Assembly: GCA_029379385.1 (NCBI GenBank) | Contig: CM055612.1 | Span: forward strand, 3,472,001 to 3,536,000 | Origin: Quillaja saponaria | Lineage: Eukaryota; Streptophyta; Magnoliopsida; Fabales; Quillajaceae | DNA length: 64,000 bases | Direction: 5' to 3' | Shown here: one piece after another, positions 11,182 through 21,000 of the stretch | Position numbering within the stretch: position 1 is the first letter of the stretch | How the letters are laid out: the number at the start of each line of letters is the position of its first letter | Translations under genes and position numbers: made by a program | Notes under the pieces: generated by a model | The model's input: the letters and a program-made list of their open reading frames with translations, nothing else | Databases searched by the model: none | Told to the model about the DNA's origin: nothing

Positions 11182-11753
11182 CGGTGGTGAGTGCTTGGGA
11201 AGGTCCCAACTGCACTTAACCCATGAGCACTTGTAATATCACTTTTATCCTGCATCTCACTCTTTCTGAAAGTGTGAGAGCTTAGATCTTTGTGGTCGAA
11301 GATTCCAAACAAGATGGCAATTCTTCTCCATATTGAGGTACTGGGGTTATAGCGCAACATGATATGTCTATGCTCGTATAGAAATCTAATTGCAAAGACA
11401 AAGAGAGCTGACACTGAAGCAACACCAGCAATGAGGAATAGACCCCAGAAGCTGTCGAGGCCAAGACCGTGAGAAGAAACTGAGCTGCTCTTGAGGTCGG
11501 GACAACTACCTATTTTCTTGAACCATGCATTTTCCATTTCTCTAATTTTATCTCCCTCTGTTACATTTAAGATAGCCCTTGACATATCAGGTAGCAGAGG
11601 AGAACCTATAGGGAAAACCTGCATTTTACGCACACAAAAGTAAGTCGAGTTAAGAAACAGTATGAGACAGAGCAGAGAGACGCAATGAACTCACAAAGCC
11701 AAAGCCATCAGTTTTAAATGTGGACTCAGCCATGGTGTACTTGGAGCAATAGG
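11109..11753 (-). pseudogene. Glutamate receptor-like GLR-D, truncated 3' part with foreign tail
   Basis: Only the last exon (11618-11109) and the final 50-60 bp of the penultimate exon (11753-11699, ending in KTDGFGF before a GTGAGT donor) remain. Exon 5 encodes VFPIGSPL, a segment resembling the end of the ligand-binding domain, then the last membrane helix (LDSFWGLFLIAGVASVSALFVFAIRFLYEH) and a short cytoplasmic tail. A copia element is inserted at 11754 and nothing of exons 1-3 is found beyond it. The tail after about FPSTHH is not GLR: from 11181 downward the frame reads through TAF10-intron-derived DNA and ends ...HNLEVQLVS. The piece cannot make a channel. Confidence 0.85.
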
Positions 11754-12005
11754 TGATAGCTTTTGCTTAAACAAAGAAAGAGAGGAAGTTGCAGAGCAAA
11801 AATCCTTGCTTGGATGAAAGACTTCATTTAAACTATATAATTCATACAAAATATATTACTCCAAGATTTTCTCCACAAAAGTAGGTTCTTAACATCAGCA
11901 AACCCATACTTTCTTATCCATTCAAAGAGAAACCCATACCCTGTAAACTATATCAAAAGCTATATATTAAGATACTTAAAAGTAGAGTGACAGCAAAGTG
12001 TCACA
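11754..12005 (-). repeat. 3' LTR of the copia element (252 bp)
   Basis: On the minus strand it begins TGTGACACTTTGCTGTC directly after the purine tract GTTGGGGGA and ends AAGCTATCA at 11754. The first 68 or so bases from 11754 match 16703-16771. Confidence 0.8.
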
Positions 12006-14600
12006 TCCCCCAACACTCCTCCTCGGCACTCTTGCTGGAAACTCCAAGACTTTTCCTCAGTTGCTTGAATCTATCTTTGGACAATGCCTTTGTTAAGATG
12101 TCTGCATTTTGGTCTTCAGAACTGAAATGGAACACCTTCACTTCTTCTTCCTTTTCAGCTTCTCTGATAAAATGGTACTTGATCTTGATGTGCTTGGTTC
12201 TTCCTTGAAACACAGGGTTTTTTACCATGGCAACGGCAGATTGGTTATCAAAAAAAATTGCAGTGGCTTTCTCTTGCATTTGATGCAAGTCTATGAGAAT
12301 TTTTCTAAACCAAATGTCTTGATTAACAGCAGTTGTAGCAGCTATATACTCTGCTTCAGTTGTTGACTGAGCCACAACATTTTGTTTTTTCGAATTTCAA
12401 CTTATCATACCAGAACCAATAGTGAAAACATATCATGAAGTACTCTTCATATCATCAAGTGAACCACCCCATTCACAATCTACATAGCCAACAAGCTAAA
12501 CATCATTTATATTCTTGAACCAAACACCATAATCAGTTATTCCCTTCATATATCTCAAAAATCTTTTTGCAGAAAATGCATTTCACTTGGAGCTTGCATA
12601 AACCTTGACAACAAGCTTGTAGCAAACATAATGTCAGGTCTTGTTGCTGTCAAGTATAACAAACTGCCAATCAAACTCCTGTAAATTCCATCATCAACTT
12701 AATTGGGTCCATCTTCCTTGCTTAACTTCTGATGTAGAACCAGAGGAGTGCCAACATCTTTCCAATTCTTCATGCTGAATTTTTTCAGCACCTCTATGGC
12801 ATATTTTTCTTGGCTTATGAAAATTCCACAATCAGTTTGTAAAATTTCCATACCAAGAAAGTATGACACTTCACCAAGATCAGTCATTTCGAATACACTT
12901 TGCATTTACTTTTTGAATCTTTGCACCAAAGCAATGTTGCTACCAGTTATGAGAAGATCATCAACAACATATAAGGAAACAATTAAAATTTCGTCAAATG
13001 ATTATTGAACATGTAAAGTTGCTTCTTTAAGACTTCTCTTGAACCCCAGCTGCTGCAAATGCTCATTTATCCTGGTGTACCAGGCTCTAGGTGCCTGTTT
13101 TAGGCTGTATAATGCTTTCTTCGGAAGATATACTTGATTTTCTTTGTCTTTCTAAATAAAACCTGGGAGTTGTTCCACAAAAATCTCCTCCTTCAAGTAG
13201 CCATTGAGAAATGCTGACCTGGCATCAACTTTTATGAGCTACTAAAGCTGTTAAAAGCCTTACTTTTTCAACTTTTATGAGCTACTAAAGCTGTTAAAAG
13301 CCTTACTGTATCATACCTAGCTACTGGAGCAAATGTCTCTGAAAAATCTATTCCAAATTGTTGTGAGTAGCCTTTGACAACTAGTCTTGCTTTAAACTTG
13401 TTGACAGAGCCATTTAGATTTAATTGGATCCTGTATACCCACTTCACACCAATCACATTCTTGTTGGCAGGCCTTTCAACTAGCTGCCAAGTATCATTTT
13501 TGCAAATTATTCAGCTCCTCTTCTATTGCTTTCAAACTTCAAGAATTTATTGCTTCTTCATGGCTGGCAGGTTCAACTAATGCCATATTACACCTGTCAT
13601 AAAATTCATCCATCAACCTTGTACCTTTGACAGTAACTTCTTCATCTGAATCATTTTCAGATTCAACTTCTTTTACAATAGTCAGATCATAATCTTGAGA
13701 CACATCTCTTCTAATTTGACTATCACTAAATGGCTCAGCTTCTGCCTCCCAATCCCAATGTGCTCCTTCATCAAATTTCACATTTTTGTAAACCATCATC
13801 TTTTCAGATTGCAAGTTAAAAATTCTGTAGCCTTTTGCATTGTTGCTATACCCCAAAAGAATTCCAACTTCAGCCTTCTGGTCTAATTTGCTTCTTTTGA
13901 CTTCTGAAACATGAACATAGCAAATGCTTCTGAAAACTATAAGATGGTCAACAACAGGCTTGGCTTAGTACCAAGCTTCAAATGGGGTTTTGTCTTTCAA
14001 AGCCTTTTGTAGGAAGCCTATTTAATAAGTAAACTGAAGTGTCGACAGCTTCTGCCCAAAATGTTTTTGGTAATTTCTTCTCAAATAGAAGACATCTGGC
14101 CATCTCCATAACTGTTTTGTTTTTTCTCTCACTTACTCCATTTTGCCGAGAAGTATAATTGATAGTTAGTTGATGATGAATCACAGCATCCTTGAGAAAA
14201 CTTTCAAATTTTTCACAAGTGTATTCAATACCGTTGCCAATTTTGATCGCTTTTATCTTGCAAGCACTTTGATTTTCTACAAGGACTTTAAAATTATGAA
14301 ATACACTTGAAGCTTCATACTTTTGCTTCAACATGTAAACCTAACACATCCTTGTAAACTAATCAATAAAAAGAATAAAATATCTGCCACCATTCAACGT
14401 AGGAGTTCTCATAGGGCCACAAATATCAGAGTGAATAAGTTACAGTTTTTCAGAAGCTCTCCAAGCTTGGTTTTTTGGAAACGCCAATTTGCTATGCTTA
14501 CCAAGTTGACAAACAGCACAAACACCAACACAATCATGTATAGCAGGCATATTTTATGCTAGGCCTTTGTTATGCATGTACTTCAATAATGAAAAGTTAA
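12001..14600 (-). pseudogene. copia pol (integrase, reverse transcriptase, RNase H), broken
   Basis: Recognisable blocks on the minus strand are: integrase core with NGVSERKNKTVMEMARCLL and KTFWAEAV (14334-13978); a linker region (13856-13539); reverse transcriptase start [16 protein letters not shown] and [15 protein letters not shown] (13456-13268); the YVVDDL active-site motif near 12960; LGEVSYFLGMEI (12905-12699); and RNase H with QSTTEAEYIAAT and ADILTKAL (12375-12001). Stops and frameshifts separate the blocks, and a 43-bp tandem duplication disrupts the reverse transcriptase. These are remnants of a polyprotein for reverse transcription and integration, now inactive. Confidence 0.88.
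13225..13307. repeat. 43-bp tandem duplication inside copia reverse transcriptase
   Basis: A 40-bp stretch starting 'tcaacttttatgagctac' at 13225 is repeated exactly from 13268, with a 3-bp spacer. It lengthens the gene by 43 bp and so shifts the frame. Confidence 0.9.
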
Positions 14601-14893
14601 AATGACCAAATCTCTTATGCTAAAGAGAAGATTCATCGTTTTAACTTAGTAAAGCATGAATGTTAGGATGCTTCCATTCTATAGTAATGCTTCTGTTTCT
14701 CATTTTCACCGTCATCAGTTCTTAACCAACAGGATCCATCCCGCAAGTCAAAATTTTGAAAAGTAAGGTATAATTCTTTCCAAGCATTTGACCAACACTT
14801 AACAAATTTTGTTCTATATCAGGGACAAATAGAACATCTGAAATATATCTAATACCTATTAGAGTCTCTACAACAATCACACATTTTCCTTTT

Positions 14894-15509
14894 GAGTGTG
14901 TTTGGAACGATAAAAATTGTGGAATTCAATTCATTCTAAATGAGTTTTGATTAAAATCTTATGTTTGGTATCTATCTTTCATGAGAATTCAATTCATTCT
15001 AAATCATGTTTTTATAACATTTTTTTTATTTTGAATTCTCATCAAAATTGGTATAATTTATTAAGAATTCAATCCAATTAGATTAAAATTACATATATAC
15101 CCTTTATTTTTACTTCTCCCATATCCACATCTCAAAAACCACAACCCCTCATTCTTCTTCCTACCCCATTTCTCATCTCATCTCATCTCTTCCCTTCTTT
15201 CTTTCCCCTCCCCTTACCCTTATTTCTCTTCCATCCTTATAATGTATTAAACCTGTACCAATGATTTAAGTTGTTTTTGTAGGGGAAAAAAATATTTTAT
15301 TAATGCAAGGATAATTTTGTAAAAGTATTAAAATAAAATGAATCCTATTAGTTATAATAATATTCCAAACACTAAAATTCAATTGAATTCATTTTCATTC
15401 TATCACTTAAATGATTTGTTCCAAATATTGAGAAATCATTTAAATTGAAGTGAAATGAATTAAATTGAATTGAACTGAACTCTCACATGAATTTATTCCA
15501 AACTCACCC
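14894..15509 (+). mobile_element. Tourist-like MITE nested in the copia element (copy A)
   Basis: The 616-bp non-coding element has imperfect terminal inverted repeats: GAGTGTGTTTGGAAC at the left and, as complement of the right end, GGGTGAGTTTGGAAT. It carries many gaattcaattcattc-type subterminal motifs. The flanks are TTT on the left and TTA on the right, a diverged 3-bp target duplication. It belongs to the same family as 50347-50999, in the opposite orientation; the left 80 bp match the right end of that copy almost base for base. Confidence 0.75.
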
Positions 15510-15718
15510 TTAACTTCTACAAACTCACCATTGCCAACTTTGACTTTAGAAGAGTAGCATGTGTCCAGCTCCTTGAACATGCTAATCTTTGAAGCCATAT
15601 TATGAGTGCATCCACTATCAGCTAACTAAGCTGTTAGATTATTGTTGGTTGCATAGCAAGTAGCAACAAAAAGTGTCTCTTCATGTTGTTGATTTTCAGT
15701 AACTTGTGCAAGTTGATT

Positions 15719-16640
15719 CTACTGCTCACCTTTGTTTTTACAAACTTTTTCAACATGTCCAAAATTTTTACAAGCTCTACATAGTACTCCAGGCCCTGTA
15801 TTAACAGAATTTCTCAGTATGAGAGGTTTTTTTAATATGTGGACACGGAGGAAATTTGGAAATTTGCCTTTCTTGTCTCCGTATTCTTTTTCCCTTCTTT
15901 CCCTAGCCACTTCTTTTTCACTAGAGTTGGTCTCAGTTTTGCCCTTTTGCTTGGCAAAAAATACTCCTTCAGTGTTCTCTTCCATTCTCAATGATCGTCT
16001 CTGTTTAGATGCTTGTAAAGCATTTACAAGTTCTGCAAGTGAAATTTGTGAAAGATCTTTAAAGTCTTCAAGAAAGGATATTTTTGCCTCAAACCTCTCA
16101 GGCAGACTCACCAGGACCTTCTCCACCGTTCTTTTATCTGTTAACTCCTCTCCTAGCAACCTAATCTGATTCACTACCTTCAAGAGTCTGTTAGAAAACT
16201 TTTTGACTGTATTAGCTTCCTTCATCTTCAAGGCTTCAAATTCTCTTCTCAGGTTCAAAACTTGCATTTGCCTTGTTCTGTCATTACCTCGAAACTCCTC
16301 CCTGAGCTTGTGTTCCATGCCTCTTTTGCAGTTTCACAAGCCATGATTCTTGTGAATATAGCATCAGACACTAAGGAATGTATACAAGTCAAGACTTTAA
16401 ACCTTTTAGCACGTTCTTCATTGTGCTGCTCCATTTGAGCAACAGTTGGATTGTCTCTCAAAGGAGGTGGATCCATATCTATCTCCACCACTTCCTAGAG
16501 GTCAAAGGCTCTCAAATAAGCCTTCATTCTCATAACCCAAATCGGATAATTCTCTCTTAAAAAAAATATGAGGTGTAGGGATAGAAAAATTACTTGAAGC
16601 CATTGAAGTTTTGGTTTTCAGGTTTATGTCTAGGGAGGGT
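15719..16640 (-). pseudogene. copia gag, frameshifted
   Basis: The minus strand begins at about 16602 with MASSNFSIPTP and continues in pieces: EIDMDPPPLRDNPTVAQ, then AIFTRIMACETAKEAW, then GNDRTRQMQVLNLRREFEAL, LTDKRTVEKVLVSLPERFEAKI and a CCHC zinc knuckle, C-R-A-C-x4-H-x4-C, near 15740-15785. At least two frameshifts are seen, one at the A-run near 16561-16568 and one near 16310. This is the nucleocapsid part of the polyprotein and is no longer translatable as a whole. Confidence 0.85.
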
Positions 16641-16690
16641 ATTTTACTGGTTTCTATTAAGCTCTCATAGTCCCACAAAGAACATTTAAT

Positions 16691-16702
16691 GCTATGATAC
16701 CA
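16691..16702 (-). other. copia primer-binding site
   Basis: TGGTATCATAGC on the minus strand differs by one base from the usual TGGTATCAGAGC complementary to initiator-Met tRNA. It directly follows the LTR end (...AAGCTATCA). Confidence 0.75.
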
Positions 16703-16771
16703 TGATAGCTTTAGCTTAAACAAAGAGAGAGAGGAAGTTGCAGAGCAAAAATCTTTGCTCGGATGAAAGAC
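16703..16771 (-). repeat. Truncated 5' LTR of the copia element
   Basis: It matches 11754-11822 with few differences, then identity stops abruptly after 'gatgaaagac'. The remaining 180 bp of the LTR are missing. Confidence 0.8.
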
Positions 16772-17054
16772 GGATTTTTGGACAGAAGGGTCCAAAATTG
16801 AGGGTTTTTATATAAAATAGTAATTTTTTTAGTTTAATAACCAGAATAGAGTAAAGTCTGAAACCGTGTTTTCAAAACACGGTTTCTGGTTCCGACCTGG
16901 CATGCCAACTCAAAAAAATTAAGATGGAAGGGACACAAGGGTAATATGCATTTTTTTTCAAAACACGGTTTCTGGTTCCGACCTGGCACCTTTCCTAGTG
17001 AGTGACTAATATGCATTTTTTTTTTTTTTTAATTTTGTAAAATTTACTTCTTAG
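16772..17054. other. Filler-like patchwork between copia and the CSLE fragment
   Basis: The interval contains pieces that also occur nearby. A 32-bp stretch (16871-16902) recurs at 16957-16988. A 19-bp stretch (16923-16941) is identical to CSLE exon sequence at 17285-17303. A 17-bp stretch (16983-16999) is the exact reverse complement of CSLE exon sequence at 17099-17115. 'taatatgcattttt' occurs twice. No gene is seen. Confidence 0.7.
16860..16886. repeat. Perfect 13-bp palindrome with 1-nt centre
   Basis: GAAACCGTGTTTT, then c, then AAAACACGGTTTC. The arms are exact reverse complements, giving a near-loopless cruciform. The right arm is part of the 32-bp direct repeat. Confidence 0.9.
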
Positions 17055-17659
17055 AAACTATATGAAGAGATGAAGAATCGTATTGAATCAGCTCTGGAAC
17101 TAGGAAAGGTGCCAGAAGATATAAGGAAGCATCACAAAGGATTCTTAGAATGGAACCCCAAGATAGCAAAGCAAGACCATCAGTCAATCGTGCAGGTAAT
17201 ACTTATATATATATTTCCTAGGGATAATTGATACATATACTTTGTCATATATTGCATTTTATTTTGGCTTTCCAGATTATAATTGATGGAAGGGACACAA
17301 GGGCTGTAGATGATGATGGATGTCAATTGCCAACTCTAGTATACTTGGCAAGAGAGAAGAGACCCCAATGGCCACACCACTTCAAAGCAGGAGCTATGAA
17401 TGCATTGGTATAAAATGCTTCCATATCTGTTATTTATTGAACTTTGTCCCAAGTAAAATCTCAATATCTAAATTTCATTATACAGATAAGGGTGTCATCA
17501 GAGATAAGCAATGCACCTATCATCCTCAACTTGGACTGTGATATGTATGCAAATAATGCAGATACAATTCGAGAAGCGCTATGTTTCTTCATGGATGAAG
17601 CAAAAGGGCAGGAGATAGCTTACGTGCAATTCCCACAGTACTTTGATAATATCACCAAG
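17055..17659 (+). pseudogene. Captured fragment of a cellulose-synthase-like CSLE gene
   Basis: Three consecutive exons with proper GT-AG introns remain open: 17055-17195 (KLYEEMKNRIESALELGKVP...), 17276-17407 ([29 protein letters not shown]... to AGAMNAL) and 17486-17659 (IRVSSEISNAPIILNLDCDM...QYFDNITK). This is about 149 codons of the catalytic GT2 domain, including the DCD (DxD) nucleotide-sugar motif, resembling the CSLE subfamily of Golgi beta-glycan synthases. Homology begins exactly at an acceptor-like 'ttcttag' and ends inside an exon after ITK, where TAF10/GLR flanking DNA begins. No start, TED or QxxRW motif is present, so it is a non-functional piece; its intact frame suggests recent capture. 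Confidence 0.85.
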
Positions 17660-18028
17660 TATTGGTTTGAAGGTTATAAGGCATTTTTACTCTACTGATC
17701 ATAGATCATAAAATTACAAAGTAGCCATTAATTTTCTGAATAAAGGAGAAATGTCTCTTGATTCTTTGATATATTTGATGAACTAATATCCTTCGTATTA
17801 CAATAAGACACTTTACTACTTTAGGCATTTAATACAAGTTTCTTTGACTGTCTTAATCATTCATTTCCATTAAATAATATGTATGCCCAAATGTGCATCT
17901 ATCATATGGCTGTCACATTTCTGAACTCACAATGTGCTAGCTTTCAAGTTACAACGTAGACAAAACCTAATTTAGTTAAGCATACAATTATGGATCTCTA
18001 TGTCGATCGTTGCCATAAAGCAAAAGGA
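17660..18028. repeat. Composite flank: TAF10 3'-flank copy joined to GLR 3' flank
   Basis: The stretch 17662-17755 matches 27135-27225 and 10550-10640 (TAF10 downstream sequence). From about 17756 it matches the downstream flank of GLR-C (4270-4545). No gene of its own is seen. Confidence 0.7.
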
Positions 18029-21000
18029 TTAATCTGCACCTACATTGTTTGTTTGAGCTATTTCGGAGGTGGTAGTGATAATTGTTGCAGGTGGTACAGC
18101 AAGCACAATGGATGCTTCAATGTGTTGAAGTGCTTCATCATATGGGTTAGTGTCACCAGACTCTGCAGAAGGCATTCCTTGATCTCCATAAAAGGAAAAG
18201 TTGGATTCTGTTCGGCTTGTTGGGCTTGGGTAGTGAGTGCTTGGGGAGGTCTCAACTGCACTTAACCCATGAGCACGGGCAATATCACTTTTAACCTGCA
18301 TTGCACTCTTTCTGAAAGTGTGAGAGCTTAGATCTTTGTGGTCGAAGATTCTAAACAAGATGCCAATTCTTCTCCATATTGTGGTATCGGGGTTATTGCG
18401 CAACAAGATATGTCTATGCTCATATAGGAACTTTATTGCAAAGAGGAAGAGAGCTGATACTGATGCAACACAAGCAATGAGGAATAGACCCCAAAAGCTG
18501 TCAAGGCCAAGACTACTAGCTGAATTATCTGGCCTGCTCAGCGGGTCTGAACAACTACCTTTTCTGAACCATGCTTTTTCAATATTTCTCATATTATCTC
18601 CCTCTGTTACATTTAAGATAGCTCTTGACATATCAGCTACCAGAGGAGAACCTAAAGGAAAAACCTGCAATTCACACAAAAAAGTAAACCCAGTTGAGAA
18701 ACATTGAATTAGAGAGAAACAGAGTCAGACACAGAAAAGGGAGAGCAATGAACTCACAAAGCCAAAACCATCAGTTTTAAATGTAGGTTCAGCCGTGGTG
18801 TACTTGAAGCAATAAGTTCCAAGAAAGAGTCTCGTGTAGGGTATTTCATCAAAAGCAACTGCAATACCCCCTTTATTACTTCCGTTTGTCAAAAGCTCAT
18901 CCAATTGATCTGCAGAACGATAACTTTTAAGCTGGGAATCTTGAAAGCCTAGGTGATCCTTTAAGATCCCATAAACAAAGGAGCCTTCTTTGTAACCAAC
19001 ATTCATCCCTTTCTTTAGGAGCTCATTCACATCTGTAACTGTTGGGCGAAGCTGCTCAACTGTCAACATTGTCGTCAGGCTTGCAGTGTAGCTCTGAGTC
19101 AGAATGAGAACCACAAAGACCCACACAATCACTACGAACCTTGCCAAGTTGCTCACCACTCTCTCACCTGTAAATACAATTTGTAGAACAAGAAAAATTT
19201 GCATCACAAAATTGAAATAATAATTACTAAAATTTGCAGCATCTACTTTGTGCTAGATATATAATGCCTAGTATTATAAGCTAATGCTAGTCCCTATTTT
19301 TTGCTTCTTGAAATAGAAGTTAAGTGGTGCATACGATGTGCAAACACCAATGTGGAGAAGGAAAACCAGAAGCTTGTGCCGATTTGATGCGCAGGAGGCC
19401 CTCGAAAATCTTCATTTATTCTGTGTTCAAGGACCCAGACTACAAATCCGATGAATACGAATGAACAAGCACTTGTCACCCAAAGGTCCAAGGTGAGGGG
19501 CTTCAAGAACACCCAAGCCTTTTTTCTTCTGTTATCTTTGACAGGAACGATCATTGACACACCAGATTCTGTGTACGGCAAAGTGAAGTCCACGTACTGG
19601 GACCTGTTTGCGATGATGGTTGTATCTCCCACAACAGCATCAAATCCCTGTCAATCAGAAATTATTACTATCCTTTCAGCAAAAAAACTTTGAATTATGC
19701 ATATTAAGCATTTTGGACATTGAAACAGACTTACCCCAGAAAAAACTTGATAGATCATGTCATTGTAGGTACCAGCTCTCTCCCCATTAGACTTTGCAAA
19801 AGGAATGAATTCATATTGGATGGCATATGGTAATGCATCAACTACTGCCTTGAAGACATCAATTGAGTACCCAGTGACCTCTGTTGTGTTAGTACTAAGA
19901 TCATACTTGATGTTCACAAATTCGCGAAAACCTTGCTTCACCGGAACTCCTATCCTGAGCTTCTTCCCATTTGTAGGAATCTCCCAACCCTTTGGAACAG
20001 AGGAAGTCTCCCCTGGCCATATGATGGGTCCTAAATTCTTCTTAGAAGTAGAATATGTGCTTGTGTTTGTTGAATTACCAAAAGCCCTAATAATTCCATT
20101 CTTTGATGTCCAAAATCCTATCCCTCTTTCCCCATTACCATTCACATTGATTATCTCAAATTTTGAATCCTGTAATTGTCCATTGTCATCAATACTAAAG
20201 TCTCCAGTGAAGCCTCTAAATCTAGTGCTCAATAAGGCTTCACGTAGCTTTTCACCATTTTGAGAGACTCCAAAATTTTCAAGATCAGTTGAGCTGCTAG
20301 AAACATTCTTCATTTGGAAGCCAAAATTGGTGCTCCCAACTTTCTCAACTGCCACTGTTAGTGCAGTGATAGCATCGTAAGCCCATAAGCCAAAGACATT
20401 CAATTGTGCATCAACTTCTGCAGGATAATCTTGCAGGTATTTCCTCCTCCATCGAACTCTAAATTCATCATACTCTTTCTTTTTTGGAATGTAAGTCTTC
20501 ACACCCAAAACTCCTTGCATTGAATCTATGATTGAATGATCCAAGGAATTCAATACATTTGCCATACCATCTGTGATTATCCAGGCATAACCTCTGCTCA
20601 TCATTCCAATCTGTTTTGCTATGGTAAAGAGCCGGGACCCAAGACCTGGCGTCATGTGCACAATGAAGACTCTGGTTTGCATTGTCATCAACTTGTAAAG
20701 CTCTGCAGAAATTTGGTCGTCTGTGGCTGATGGAGGAATGGTACTGTGATAAGGCACACGGGCATTGACTTGTTGCAAGGCATTGGTTAAGAATGGTATC
20801 ACTCCTTCACCATACTCATTGTCTATGTAAATTGGAACTGCTTGTCTCCAATTAAAGGCTTGAACAATTGCACTGATTGCATTTACTTGAGCTGAATCAT
20901 TTTGTGTCAGTCTGAAAAAATATGGGCTACGAAGGGAAGTAAGAGAAGGGCTTGTTGCTGAATAGGATATGATGGGTACATGAGCTTTCTCTCCAAGATT

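Larger units (their letters stand above)
11754..16771 (-). mobile_element. Ty1/copia retrotransposon, degenerate, 5' LTR truncated
   Basis: The element lies on the minus strand. Order from its 5' end: truncated LTR (16771-16703), primer-binding site TGGTATCATAGC (16702-16691), gag, CCHC knuckle, integrase, reverse transcriptase with YVVDD, RNase H, polypurine tract (12014-12006) and 3' LTR (12005-11754). Integrase before reverse transcriptase is the copia order. The frame is broken many times, so it is not autonomous. It sits in exon 4 of GLR-D. A MITE is nested inside at 14894-15509. The LTRs share only the 69 bp that remain of the 5' one. Confidence 0.92.

Noticed and set aside
16834..17016. 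60-codon minus-strand open frame between copia and CSLE
   Set aside because: It is made of duplicated filler sequence and the palindrome; repeated peptide text (QKPCF, RNRVLKT) simply reflects the 32-bp DNA repeat.
19805..20263. 152-codon plus-strand open frame inside GLR-E
   Set aside because: It is antisense to exon 2 of GLR-E; long antisense frames arise from codon bias in the real exon.
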